Shown: positions 11,023-23,227 of the stretch, one piece after another
Position numbering within the stretch: position 1 is the stretch's first letter
Layout: each line of letters opens with the position of its first letter
Assembly (NCBI GenBank): GCA_947069175.1
Contig: CAMTDV010000028.1
Span: 69,610,157 to 69,674,156, forward strand
Direction of reading: 5' to 3'
DNA length: 64,000 nt
Source: Scalesia atractyloides
Lineage: Eukaryota > Streptophyta > Magnoliopsida > Asterales > Asteraceae
Notes under the pieces: generated by a model
Seen by the model: the letters and a program-made list of their open reading frames with translations, nothing else
Database searches by the model: none
Told to the model about the DNA's origin: nothing
Position numbers and translations under genes: made by a program

Positions 11023-11695
11023 ATACACATAATAAGTCAATCATAAACATCATGAAAGTTCATAGAAGTCATGCATGGAGGTAGGAGGATAACCTTCCTT
11101 TTAACCTCTTTCGTATAGTTCACCAATACATAAGTTGTCACAAGGACGACAAGGATGGTCATGAATAAGTTTAAACATAAAAGTAAAAGATAAAAAGTAA
11201 TCAAAATCATCAAGTGAGGTGGCGGAACGAAGGTAGGATAGCCAAGGCTTCCAAGTGATCACACACTACCAACTCAAGTCTTGTTTCAAGAACAAGCTTG
11301 GAAGGATACAACACTTGTGGGTTGAAACCCTATTAAAACAAAAGGGTTCTTATACTTGGGACCTCAAACATGGTGATGTTCCAAGTTAATTTTCCTTGGA
11401 AAACCTATGGAAACATTCCAAAAGGTGATTCAAGTGATCAGAAGGAAAAAAAAAATCAAAGGAGGGAGGTAGGGGTGAGTTAGAACTCAGTTTTTGAAAG
11501 CCTTGATCTTTCAGTTGAAGAGAGCTCTTAGAGCTTTAGAGAGAAGAGAAGAAATGTTTTGAGGTGTGATTTGAGAGAAGAAGGAGTTGGGTATTTATAG
11601 ATGGAATTGAGAGGTTGTTAGTTGGGGGTATTAAATGCAACAAACATAAAGTTGGCCAATCCATGAGCTTGAAACCAACTTTCCCGGATTATGCC

Positions 11696-11779
11696 CCTCT
11701 CGCGGGCCGCGAGAGGGTGAAGAAGTCTTGGTCGCGGGCCGCGAGCGTGTAACAAGGGTCCGATCGCGGGGCGCGAGAT
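11696..11779. repeat. Three CpG-rich inverted repeats upstream of the outer LTR TATA box
   Basis: CTCTCGCGGGCCGCGAGAG (from about 11697), then TCGCGGGCCGCGAG (11732-11745), then a degenerate copy ATCGCGGGGCGCGAGAT (11763-11779). In the minus orientation they lie 100-180 bp upstream of the TATA box at 11594-11600. Similar CTCGCG palindromes are in the LTRs of element D at about 51963-52012 and 62208-62258. Confidence 0.8.
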
Positions 11780-12451
11780 GGGTTATTCCAGAAGCTTCTT
11801 TGGTTTTTGACATTTTTAGTCCTTAACTTAGTTTAACTTTTTGTTTTTGCACACGTTTTAAACATATAAGTATGATTGAGTATTGAATGTGATTGCATGA
11901 GTCTTTTGCACATAAAACAAGTATCGGTTTAAATGATTGCATGTATGTAAGCATGTATAACAAGTATCAAAATGATTGTATGTATGCAAGCATGTATAAC
12001 AAGTATCAGTAAAATAAGTGTGAATTTATTACGATTCGAGTCTCACATTAAACAACTGGGAAAAAAAAGACGAATACAAGTTTCCAAAAATAGAATTACG
12101 ACTATACTTTCTAATTAAGGAAACTATGAAAAACGAGGCGTTACACGTCTCGACAAGTATTTTTATTCATTATGTAATATATCCAAGGGTGACAATTCTT
12201 AACACAATCCGAAACACGATAAATTATTTAAAAAGTGTTAAAATGTCAAGTTCGATAATTTTTTCTTTAATTATTCATTCGATAAGATAAAATATTTTTC
12301 CTTTAAACATTTCACCAAATCTTCACTTTAACAATATAAAAGCTCCTTGTTATTTAAAATTCCGAACTTCCAAACTCTTCACTTTAACAATATAAAAGCT
12401 CCTCACCTATACCATTTACCATAAACAAAACTCGGCTTTCAGTTTTTTCTA

Positions 12452-12617
12452 TCTCAAACTTAATTTATAAATTTATTTATATGATAAAAAAACTAAATAG
12501 TTTATTATAAATATGATATTTTAGATAAAAATTTTAATCTCAAACTTAATTTATAAAATTTATTTATATGATAAAAAAGTAAATAGTTTATTATAATATA
12601 ATATTTCATATAAAAAA
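12452..12617. repeat. 86-bp tandem duplication
   Basis: Two copies start at TCTCAAACTTAATTTATA (12452 and 12538). Each runs through a TTTATTTATATGATAAAAAA core and the TAAATAGTTTATTATAA segment, with small indels between copies. Confidence 0.88.
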
Positions 12618-12747
12618 TAAGTACAAAATTTGATGATTAGATGAAAAGTGTAAAAGATAAGTGGAGTAGTGAATTGTTTAAAAAATCAAAGAATATATTA
12701 TGTTTGTAGTGAGATTGTTATTTCATAACAAACTATCGTGCGCTAAA

Positions 12748-12776
12748 GACCCGACCCGACCCGACCCGACCCGACC
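12748..12776. repeat. (GACCC)n microsatellite before the kinesin start
   Basis: Five to six tandem GACCC units, about 107 bp before the kinesin ATG, probably in its 5' UTR or core promoter. Confidence 0.93.
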
Positions 12777-12882
12777 ACACACAGTGGCCAAGAGGAGGCG
12801 GGAACCTTGAAAGGTACTACACAATATGCATACATAACGAGTGAGTATATGGTAACTCGTATGTGTAACTGACTCTCAAATC

Positions 12883-15800
12883 ATGGCGAACATACGCGTG
12901 TGCGCGAGATTGCGACCTGCAAATTCAAAAGAAGACGGTGAAGCTCTGTGCATTACACGCTCGGATTCTCAATGTTTTACTCTCCAGGTTTCTCTTCAAC
13001 TTATTCGCTTCAATCCTACACAATTATGTAAAACACAATTCATTCTGTTACATTCATTACGTTTTGCAGGATGAGAAGGATGAACAATATATGTTTAGCT
13101 TCGATAAAGTGTTCTACGAAGATTCCGAACAAGCAGATGTATACGAATTTTTAGCTCGTCCTATTGTTACAGGTATCGTTTGATGATTTGTGTGATTTAA
13201 CTGTATTTTAGTTTAATTCTTCTCTAATTTGTGATAATCATAATCGGCTGAATGTTCGTGTTGCTTCTGGATCTGAATATACAAACACACGTGTATACGT
13301 ATAATTTGAGTCTATTGAAGTAACGTTTTCATAATAATTGTAACTGTATTTTGTTGAATTCTTCTCTAAGTTATAATAATCACAATCGGCTAAATCTTCA
13401 TGTTGCTTCTGGATCTGCTAACACACACACACACGTATACATATCATTTGACTATTTGAGTCTATTGAAGTAATGTTTTCATAATAATTTTAACTGTATT
13501 ATGTTCAGTTCTTCTCTAGATTATGATAATCGTAATCGTCTAAATCTTCATGTTGCTTCTGGATTGTTAATACATACGCACGTATACGTATAATTTGAGT
13601 CTATTGAAGTAACATTTTGATAATAATTGTCGGTCTTAGTGTTAAATATTTGTGTGACAGATGCTGTTAAAGCAATTAATGGCACAATCATCACATACGG
13701 ACAGGTATGTAGTTGTATACTGTATAGCATCTGATCTTATTTAGGTATGTGCATTTGAATGTGTTACGAAGATAGATGAGAAATCAAAATATTTAGTTAT
13801 TAGAAATTAGGTTGATTGTAATTCTGTGCTGTTATTTGGTTATTGATATTAGATGAAAAATCAAAATAGTTAGCTATTAGGAATTAGGTTGACTGTAATT
13901 CTGTGCTGTTATTTGGTTATTGATATTATTGTGAGTGAGGAGATGATATATCGACTTGATTAGCTCTGGTTATCCGCTCGGGTACTGCTATTTGAGCAAA
14001 AATGGACTCCTGTATTAGAGCAGTTTATGTAGTAGTTCCTTGGAGTAGTTTATCTAGTAGTTATTTTGTTATGTTAGCAGGAGATGTTGCACGTTGTAAC
14101 ACCTAGTGATCAACCTTTATTGATAAATAGAGGTTGACACCTTTATTGTTACATTGCTGTAACATCCTGGATATGAAGCCTTTTTGCTAGTTATAAGTTT
14201 TTGAATGAAAAACAGAATGTTTCCATTGTTCAAATGTTTGATAGAGATGTTGGATCATACTGATGAATTATCATGTGAACTTTAACAGACAGGAGCAGGA
14301 AGACTTATACCATGGAGGTAATGTGCAGTCGTGCATTATGTAAACACACATTTGTTAGACATGATTGGTTAACTGAAGTCCATATTTAACTTGTTGACCA
14401 GGGTGCTGGCATTCTGGAAACCGACAACCACAAGAAAGGATTACTACCTAGAGTGGTAGATGAACTCTTTGTGGCTATAAACTTCTGTGGTGAAACAGCT
14501 GCTTACAAAATCAAACTCTCAATGGTATAAGAGAACTCTTTTCTTGACATTTGGATTAGAATTTGATGAATTAGTCTCAAAAAACTTTACCTGATGTGAT
14601 CTACATACTCTGACAAACAGGTCGAGATTTATATGGAGAGAGTAAGGTTAGCAACTGCCACCTGATTGTATCGCTTGTTTGTTTTCCTCCCAAGACACAT
14701 ATGTGTTTTGTAACTATTTAATAACTGCAATTGGGCGCTTCTCTCAGAGACCTTTTGGATTTATCAAAGGACAATATACAAATCAAAGAGCATAAAGTAC
14801 ATGGAATATTGTTGTGTGGAGTAACAGAAGTAAGTCTCAATATCTTTCATATGGAATCCTTTCAGTCTTGTATTCCAGAGTGAAAAACTGTCCAATCCTT
14901 CTTTACAAGCTTAAAGAATGTACCTTGTATGCATAATAGTGTTCAGGCTTTATAAACTATCCTAATAAACATTGATAAACAACTTGCTCTTAGAATTTAA
15001 TGAAATTTTGATAGTACGAAACACGTCACAGTGTTTATAGTTCCCTTGTATAGTTGTATCAGTATTGACTACAACCAAAGTTGTGGTTTTAGACTTGTTA
15101 TTAACAAGAAGTGGTCACTGCAATTAGTGCTTCATGATCAGTTTCGAAAATAACTGATCTATCATTTTACAGATCTTGATATCAGATGGTGAAGAAGCAC
15201 TAAAATTCCTATCTGTAAGATCATAGTTCTCTTTATTGCAAAATAACATTATCTAAGAAAAGTAAATATTAAACATCTTTTGCTTCTTAACATTGGAAAC
15301 GCAGAGTGGGATTGCAAACAGAGCAGTTGGAGAGACACGTATTCCTCTATCTATCTATTTCTTTCTGAGTTCTCGCTCTCCAGTCTCAAGTTCATGTATA
15401 TGTGGCATAGTTAACAGTTTATGTTACTTATTTGATTGACTTGCTAACTCATGTAGAAATGAACATGGCAAGCAGTAGAAGTCATTGCATCTACATATTT
15501 ACCGTTCAGAAAGAAGTGGCAAATGAGAAAAGGTCTGTATTTCCTTATACAATTTATGGTCTACTGGAGTTATTATCTGTATGTCTGAAATTACTACAAT
15601 GGGGCTATAAACAGGGTGAGCATAGGAAAGCTTGTTCTCGCAGATTTGGCAGGATCTGAAAAGGTTGAGAAGACGGGTGCGGAGGGGAGAGTTCTTGAAG
15701 AAGCAAAAACCATTAACAAATCACTTTCTGCACTTGGGAATGTGATTAATGCTTTGACCTGCAGTCAACAAGGCAAAGCAAATCACATCCCCTTTCGTGA

Positions 15801-16960
15801 TTCAAAACTTACTAGGATCCTACAGGATGCTCTTGTTAGTACCATATATCCCTTGAGCTACATCTCGAGGTGACCAGGTCAACCGGGTTGGATAATGGGT
15901 CATTTTGACATTTGTAGTATGGTTCAGATTGACCCATCAACACTACTTGACCCATTTGTGATCAAACACAACCCAAATCGACCAGGTTAATATTTCCACG
16001 CATCATGCTTCTGATATTAATTTGCGTTATTATTATTTATTTAGGGAGGAAGCTCTCAGACTGCATTACTTTGCTGTTGCTCACCATGCCTATGTAATTT
16101 TTCAGAGTCTCTATCCACTCTACGGTTCGGAGCAAGGTATATCACTTATTTGTGTCTTGAATTAGCCGCTTCAATTGTCGATGACGGTAGAAATGATGTT
16201 CTTTTTTTTACCATTTTAATTTACATCTCCTTTTATGGCAGAGCCAAGCATATAAAGGCATTACCACGCACTGGTTGCAAGGAAGAAATCTGTGACCCAA
16301 AACAAGAAACATCGTTATCTGTAAATGAGTGAAGCTGAAAGTAGTTGACCTACGTGAGAGAATCCTTAAAAAGGTGTGGCATTAATGATTTTATATCCGA
16401 TTCAATAACATGTGAATGAACTGGTTCGGTTGTGATTAATCTCTAACAGGTCAAACAGACAATATCAAATTCATTTTATTCAAAATACTTGCATCATTTA
16501 GAAATAACATAACTTTTGCATTCATATCTTACACAATTTATTTATCAAAAAGAATTTTAAAAGTTGGACAAAACCGCACCATATCAAGTTGTGGATGTCA
16601 ATTTGTGCAGTTAAGAGAGAAGTTGGATGCTGAGACAGTTAAGTTGATCGGGGAGGAGTTTATGGTCGATGGGGTTTTGTGCGAAGCCAAGGAAGTGAAT
16701 TCAAGGCATGAAGAAGGTGGTATTATAATTACTTCAGGAACAATATCCTCATGGAAAGAAGCAACAGAAAAGCTTGTTAAGACTATTGCTGAGGTAACTA
16801 GTATTTTATGTCATAAAATCAGGAGTGAGTTAAAGGACAGTGTTTTGGATAATACGCGATATGATTATCAAAAAACATGTTTATGAGATGGCAGTTAAGG
16901 AGAGATAACCATATGTTGAAGGAAGTAAACGAATTGACTAGGTGGAGTATGCGGAAATGA
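12883..16960 (+). CDS. KIN1: Kinesin-1-like motor protein (KIN1 type), two single-base breaks
   Basis: Microtubule motor closest in memory to Arabidopsis KIN1 (At3g63480) and rice PSS1, kinesin-1-type proteins linked to meiosis and gametophyte development. Exons: 12883-12987, 13070-13172, 13661-13704, 14289-14317, 14402-14524, 14621-14646, 14748-14829, 15173-15214, 15305-15338, 15457-15532, 15615-15834, 16045-16136, 16242-16373, 16611-16793, 16895-16960; all junctions GT/AG. The first ATG opens MANIRVCARLRP. Switch I NMASSRSH (exon 10), switch II DLAGSE (exon 11) and the neck-side RFGARAKHIKA are present; a short coiled-coil tail ends EVNELTRWSMRK. Exon 4 is 29 bp instead of 30: one A is missing from the P-loop codons (expected GAGKT), shifting the frame. 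In exon 13 a base is missing near 16328, giving an early stop at 16330-16332 although homologous tail exons follow. Everything else is conserved, so sequence error is as likely as gene death. Confidence 0.9.
13195..13640 (+). repeat. Three tandem copies of about 145 bp in kinesin intron 2
   Basis: Copies begin at TTCTTCTCTA near 13217, 13357 and 13508. Each contains GTTGCTTCTGGAT, a CACGTATACGTA-like stretch and TTTGAGTCTATTGAAGTAA. The middle copy has an expanded (AC)n tract. Confidence 0.88.
13774..13927 (+). repeat. 77-bp tandem duplication in a kinesin intron
   Basis: AGATGAGAAATCAAAAT at 13774 recurs as AGATGAAAAATCAAAAT at 13851. Both copies continue through AATTCTGTGCTGTTATTTGG with few differences. 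Confidence 0.9.
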
Positions 16961-17437
16961 TGCAAGTGACCGAGAGACTCCAGGCCAGATTAAGAAAACC
17001 AGATCACTATTTTGTCTTGGTGTTCGGCTTCAGTTTTCTGGCTTCCATCTGCATTTCTTTTCTCATTTTAGCTTCTTGTTTTTCTTGTTGAGGGATCACA
17101 ACTTAAAAAGGTTAAAGATACATACATACATACATGTGGCTTAGCGAACGTGTGTATTTTGGTCAAGAAACTATTACGCCTAATGGCATAATGCCTACAT
17201 TGTATCCATGATTGTTTACATTAGCGTGTAACGAACTGTCATGTTTTGGTCGTTGTATGCAATCGACAACTTTTTTTAACCATTTGGCTTGCAATTTATC
17301 TGTTATAGCAAGTAAACTGCATCAAATTGGTAACAGAAACATAAAAGTTGGTTATATTTTGATAGACCCCTATAGTCAAATAGGATGACCAAAAGTCAAC
17401 TACTTTCTTTTTAACAACTTGATACTCAAATCAAAAG
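16961..17437. other. Kinesin 3' flank, no gene
   Basis: The 3' UTR and downstream DNA up to the LINE tail. No coding or RNA feature was recognised. Confidence 0.55.
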
Positions 17438-20400
17438 GGTTTTTTCTTTTTCTTTTTTGAAAGGCTGAAAGAACTTTATTCCACACCCGAAGGATATGTA
17501 CATGAACCTCTAGTAAGAAACTAGAAACAAAACCAAGAAATTACACATACACCAAAACCACAGCAAGTTTACTGCCCAGCCCAGTTTATTCACCCCTAAT
17601 ATATTTAAACACTATATATCCTGCATCGAGAAGCTTCTCCATCTCCCCCATTCCAGATTTGAGTACCTATGCCTGCTCTTCACATAAAGGTCGTCACTTG
17701 TATTTCGCCAAAGACCTTCTCTATGGATAGCCTTCTGCCTAAGAAAATCGCCTCGTTGCGGCCCTTCCAAATCGACCAGCAAGTAGCTAACACTATACCT
17801 TGCAGGGCCTGCTTCTTCATAGCGATTTAAACCTAAATTTTTATACACACCAAAAAGGTCTCGAGTAGTAAACGCAAATAAGGAGGAATCTTGCACCACT
17901 GACTTTTCATGTTCCAAATTACGGCTGCAAAATAACAAGATGTGAAGAGATGGTCTGCGCTCCTTCACCACTCTTGCACAGTGCACATGTAGTCTCGCCC
18001 CGATGAATCATCCGTTTATGAAGCCCTATCAATGTTGGCAGCCTATCTTGCTCCGTCTCCAGCCGAATAAGTTTATTTTTTAGGCAGCCAATTCACCCAT
18101 TCATACGGATAGAACGGGACTGCAAACCAGCATAAAAAGGCACGACAAGACCTGACTGAAAATCCACCTTGCGGATCTAAATCCCAAATCCACCAATCCA
18201 TTCGGTTCTATAGGACCAACCCTCGGGCTAGATCGTTGCATCTGCTCAATTCTTGCAACTCCACCATTGAGGATGGGTTTCTTCGCCATTGCCAACTCCA
18301 TGCTATTGCCTGACCAAGACCAACACATCGATCTCGGACTGACACATTTTTATCAGATTCCAAACCGAAAAGATTTGGAAATAACTTTTGTAGTGTTTCC
18401 TACCCTGCCCACCTGTCTACCCAGAAACGTACCAAGGAACCGTCACCCACAACCCCTTTAATAAGATTTACCACCTGAACGTTTACGTTTGAGAGATTGT
18501 ATTCGATTTTTTTAATAGTGTTCCATACTCCAGCCAAACCAGATTTAATGGGTAAGAAGAACCAGGTTCGCGCGTTGAGGCGTGTCGCAGTGACAACTGT
18601 TCTCCAAAAACTTCCCACCTCCACCTTGTATCGCCACCACCATTTTAGAAGAAGGCTCATGTTCATATCACGAAGGAACCGAGGCCAATCCCTCCTTTAT
18701 CTTTTGGCCCAATAGTACGTTCCCAACAAACCCAAGGCGTCTTCTTTTTCTCATTGTTTCCGCCCCAAAAGAAACGTCTACGCAGCCCTTCCAACGCTTC
18801 TAGAACACATTTAGGGGCTCTAAAAAATGAGAAGAAATGTAATGGAAGGCTATCTAAAACCGATTTTAACATTGTTGTATGACCTCCCATAGATAATGTT
18901 TTCGCTTTCCATTTTGATAGCCTTGAATTCACCGTATCAGTGACGCATTTCCAGTTCCGGGCGAGATTCATATTAGCACCAAGGAGGAGTCCAAGGTATT
19001 TACAAGCGAGAATTCCCACCCTGATATTTAAACATGCCACATCAACCACCGCCGCATCATCCACCCCAATTCCAAACAGATTGGACTTCATATGATTAAT
19101 CTTTAACCTAGAAATGAGGTGAAAACATCTCATTAATCAAATGATATTTTTAATATTATCTTCCGCCCACTCAACCGTGAAGACGACGTCATCCGCATAC
19201 ATCAAATGAGTAAGACATGGACCATCATTCGGGAATTTGAAACCCTTAATAAAACCCGCTACCTCCGCTTTTTTAATAAAACCCATAAGTGCTTCCATTG
19301 CGAGTATAAAAATAAAAGGCGATAGGGGGTCCCCTTGTCGTACCCCCCCTCACACTGAAATTCTTCCATCGGAGACCCGTTTATGAGAACCGAGGCTTTG
19401 GCCGATTTGAGATGCCCCTCACCCAAGTACCCCATAAGTCGGGAAAACCCCATCTGAAGAAGGATTGTATCTATGTACTCCAAGTTGATACTATCGTAGG
19501 CTTTTTCAATGTCAACCTTTAGCATAAACGCCTTCCCTTTTGACTTTCGAACCCATGAGATCATCTCATTAAGAATCAAAGGACCATCCAGAATGTTACG
19601 ACTAGAAAGGAGTGCTGATTGATGCCTAAAATTAGACCTTCCATCACCTTTTTAATGCGTCTAGCAAGTACCGTTGAGATAATTATGGAAATGCAACCTA
19701 ACAAGTTGATAGGGCGGTACTCACTCAAACAAAGTGGGTCACAAACCTTTGGAATAAGTGCTAAAAAAGATGACCCGCAACCCTTGCTAATCTCCCCGTA
19801 TGTAAAGATTTTTTCGAAAATCTTTATGAAATCATCTTTTAAAACTTCCCAAAAATGTTTTATAAAACCAAAGTTGTACCCGTCTGGTCGGAAGCCTTAT
19901 CTGATCCCATTCCCAAATTGCCTCCTTAATTTCCAAAGTCGAAAACGGGAGAGTAAAACGATTTGCTTGCTCGGCCGAGAGTCTTGGAAGAAAAGGGCAC
20001 AAAAAATGAGGACGGTATGTCAGAGGTTTCTTAAACTTACTTTCAAAAGACAATTTGGCTTCCAATTTAATCACTGAAGGGTCAGTAATCCGCTCCCCAT
20101 TAACCAACATGCCATTAATTCTATTGCTGATAAGATTCTGGTTTATACATCCATGAAAAAAGTTTGAGTTTTCATTACCCTCCACCGCCCATTTGACCCA
20201 AGCCTTCTGTTTCAGGTCCCCCGCCTCCTCCTGTTTAGCGACTCCTATTGTTTTCTACATTATGTCAAGATTCCTTCTCCGACTCACTCATCGGTCTTAT
20301 CTCCATGGTATTTCAAGCATCCCCATTTTTGTCTCCACTTCAGTCAATAAAATGCGATCCTGTTTTTTAAACCTCTCAAGCCAAGTCTTAATCGCCTTTT

Positions 20401-20812
20401 TAATAGCTCTTAGTTTAGATGCAAGAACATGGTCTGGTGGCCCACCAAAATTCTTGTTCAATATTGCATTGACCACTACCGCATAGAAATCCGACTTACC
20501 GAGCCAGGAGTTGTAAAAACGAAAAGGAGTCGCACCGAAATTTAATGCAGTCGTGGTTAACAGTAACGGACAGTGGTCCGAAGCATTACAAGGAAAAGCT
20601 ATAACTGCCGCGTCCGGCCATTTATTAAAGAACTGGTTGCAGACCAAGAATCGATTAATTTTACTTAACTTTATCACCCGAATCTGAAACGCGAGTAAAC
20701 CTCCTCCCCCCATGGCATATTCAAACAAGTCGTTATCTTCAATGAAACATTAAATGCATCAGCACACGGCTGACTAAACTCTTTGTACAACCGTTCATCC
20801 GAGTTACGTACC
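17438..20812 (-). mobile_element. LINE (L1-type) retrotransposon, 3' part
   Basis: Minus-strand non-LTR retrotransposon. The 3' end is an A-rich tail seen as TTTTTTCTTTTTCTTTTTT at about 17440-17457. Going upstream there is a zf-RVT domain, reverse transcriptase and the end of the endonuclease. It stops at 20812 because gypsy element D inserted there; it resumes at 62876 after the duplicated GTACC. The 5' end lies outside the window, so target-site duplications cannot be checked. Confidence 0.9.
17612..20750 (-). pseudogene. LINE ORF2: endonuclease end, RT and zf-RVT, broken
   Basis: The minus strand reads in order: endonuclease C-terminus with FPCNASDHCPLLL (near 20580), a linker with NSNFFHGCINQN (about 20150), RT with KVDIEKAYDSIN (about 19510) and the catalytic box LMYADDVVF at about 19180-19205 (YADD intact at 19188-19199). 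Then come thumb-like sequence (KYLGLLLGANMN, SRLSKWKAKTLSMGGH), GLRRRFFWGG near 18770, and the zf-RVT region at 17612-18000. Frames change repeatedly and stops occur, so it is inactive. The N-terminal endonuclease half is at 62880-63311. Confidence 0.88.
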
Positions 20813-21343
20813 TGTCACACCCCAGATTTCCAACCCAAATCCATACACCGGTTGGCCCGGTGGGGAGTATTGTGACGTCAGTTGATAACATCATTGTCAA
20901 TTAAACACGCACCGGGGAAGTCTTGGAGTAAATTACTATTACAAATTGAATGTTCAAAAATACAAAATAATATACAGGCTCGTAATAGAAGATCCACAGG
21001 CGGATCATAAATAGTACATGGAAAGAATATAAAACAGACTTTGGGCAGATTTAGGATTTGCAAGATCCTCTATCACTACCGAGCACTTCCAGCCTATTTT
21101 TGTATTGTACCTGCAGTTTAGTCTTTTGAAAATACGGCTTTCGCTGGTAAATACACCCAACTGACTCATTTTGAAAGCATTTCAAACATGTTTTAAGTGC
21201 GTATCAGCACAAAATCTTTTTATAACTTGGGAAAGTTAACCGTCCAACCTTGTTAACAGATTTACATGTTTGTCCATACATACAGGCCCGGTACGGAGAC
21301 TGAGACATGATTAACGTACACACCACTTTGGACTCACGAAGAA
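20813..21343 (-). repeat. Element D 3' LTR, outer piece
   Basis: It starts TGTCACACCCCAGATTTCC and matches 59459-about 59989 of D's other LTR up to GACTCACGAAG. There the sequence switches directly to the LTR of element A (AAGTTTCATATTT). Confidence 0.9.
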
Positions 21344-22279
21344 GTTTCATATTTATTAAATTGAAACTAAACTTCAAATGTTCAACACAAAATTCATACA
21401 AACATAAACAATAAACCAAAAGATTGTTCCAAACGATATAACTTGTTTATTCTTCTAAGGCCATTCCTATGTGTTTCTTTCCTCAGCTTGTTCACCTGTA
21501 TCATGTGTAAAAACAGAAAATTTGGGTCAACGAAAGTTGGCGAGTGAACCTTGATAAAACATTTAAATAATTGAATATATATTTTGTTTAAATAAAAATT
21601 ATGCATGAATCATTTGTGAACAGATGTATATATATAACCAATTACAAACCACATTGTATGAACACTTGACATGATGAATGATGTATTTGAGATCAAGGCT
21701 CAATCAAATGGAGCCGATCTAATGAGACACCTGATGCTCAACCCATATCCCACGAGGAACTGATGGGCCTAATGAAATGATTGCACTGAAATGATGAAAT
21801 GTATCCACATATAAACCACATAACAACTATACACATTTGACCACTAAATGATATATCACAAGTGTTAAACAAAATAAAAGAAATTGTATGACACATGATA
21901 CACCCCAAACATGATTAAAATGGGGAATTCGTAGAGATTCACTCACAGTGGGTGCGTATTCTTGATTGAAGATGAGAGCGCATGAGTTGCGGATTTAACC
22001 GATGAAGGGGTACTAACCTAAAAAAAATAACGCGATAACTCGATAATTAAATAAATTAATATTTAGGTTAAATCCTTTGTTTAGGTTTTTAGGTTATTTT
22101 TGTGGATTGTATTGATATTTTAAACCCTTGAAAATGTATATTTTTAAACCTTTTATTTGATTTTTCATTTAATATATAGCCCTAAAATAAAATATTAAAA
22201 TAAAATAAAAATAAAATAATAAAAAAAATCTTGTCAGACTGACAAGCTAACAGGCCGGTTCGATTGGTATTTTTGGCAT

Positions 22280-22691
22280 GCGTGTGTTGAGACTCGAACT
22301 CGTGACCTCTCGGTTGCGTGCACGCAGCTCTTCTAACTGAGCTACATGTCTAACCAGAAAGAAACCTGATTTTAATTATTCTTATACACATTTTAGGTTT
22401 ATTCAAGTTTAATTAAATTTAAAAAGGGATTTAAAGGATCAGACCGGTGTGAGCCAAAGGACTCGAACCCGAGACCTCGGTTGTGCTTCGCACCCAGCCC
22501 AACTAACTGGCTGGGTGTCTAACTCGACAATACTTGCATTTTAATTATATTTATACACTAAATTTGTTTATACAGAAGTGATAGATTTAAAAAGGTTTTA
22601 AAGTGGTCAGGCCGGTGTGTGCTTAGATTCGAAACCGATGATCCCGAGTTTGGTTTGCACCCGGCCCAACCAGTTGGGCTGGGTGCTTAAC
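22280..22691 (-). other. Three tandem tRNA-like modules, element A 3' LTR
   Basis: Module 1 (22280-22355) has box A TAGCTCAGTT and box B-like AGTTCGAGTCT, with a 3-bp T-stem. Module 2 (22445-22526) has box B GGTTCGAGTCC and a 9-bp D-arm hairpin CACCCAGCC/GGCTGGGTG. Module 3 (22612-22691) has box B-like GGTTTCGAATC and a D-arm hairpin of about 12 bp with one mismatch (GCACCCAGCCCAA side). The heads (ATGTCTAAC, GTGTCTAAC, GTGCTTAAC on plus) are 169 and 168 bp apart. All lie downstream of the TATA box, so they should be part of the element's RNA. Confidence 0.74.
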
Positions 22692-23227
22692 CCGATTAAA
22701 ATCCGTATTTTATTATACATAAACATATACTGCCATCGTCTTCTTCATTTTGAATTTGAACCAACTTTATACCCGCCCGATTTAATCCATTTTACTTCTG
22801 CTAAATCCAATGTACATTAAGCTAATTAAATAGAATTCAAAAGAAAAGAATGAGAGTCTACCGAAAAAACTGAGCCGGCGGTGACTTGGTTCCGGCAACC
22901 TGCTGTGTTCCGGCGAGGGAAGGATTCCGGCGACTCGAGAGCTTTGAGAGAGTTTGTTTCGTAGAAGAGGATTGAACAAGGAATGAGTAAGAAGCTTGCG
23001 GTATTTATAGGTCTGTTTGAGGGCTCGATTTCTGTGAATTGGTTTCGGATTGATTGCCAGTGATCTCAATCAAAGAATTTACCAGAAATACCTTAGACAG
23101 TTGTCGATGATGAGGCATATGCGTGAATTGCCGAGATCTCCGCGAGGAGATTTGCGGATGATTCCAGGTTTCCTTCTAGCTTCACTATATGAGTAAAGAG
23201 ATTCTAAACATAGCACAACTAGTGTGT

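Larger units (their letters stand above)
7462..12145 (-). mobile_element. Outer solo gypsy LTR, split by a second solo LTR
   Basis: It begins TGTCACACCCC and ends GTTACA on the plus strand, so the LTR reads TGTAAC...GTGTGACA on the minus strand. Flanks are TGTCT (7457-7461) and CGTCT (12146-12150), a 5-bp duplication with one change. The LTR sequence is 7462-8343 plus 10845-12145, about 2.2 kb; the middle is a later insertion. A minus-strand TATA box (CTATAAATACCC) is at 11590-11600, with CpG palindromes just upstream. No internal gypsy genes remain, so this is a product of LTR-LTR recombination. Orientation follows from the TATA box and from comparison with full elements further right. Confidence 0.8.
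12146..12882. other. Kinesin upstream region with small duplications
   Basis: No gene is seen. Two direct repeats of CTTCACTTTAACAATATAAA (12321 and 12377), an 86-bp tandem duplication (12452-12617) and a GACCC array (12748-12776) occupy the region. The promoter and 5' UTR of the kinesin gene must lie here. No certain TATA box was assigned. Confidence 0.6.

Noticed and set aside
22280..22691. Functional tRNA genes in the LTRs
   Set aside because: Promoter boxes and D-arms are present, but acceptor and anticodon stems do not form, and T-stems are mostly incomplete. I call them tRNA-like only.
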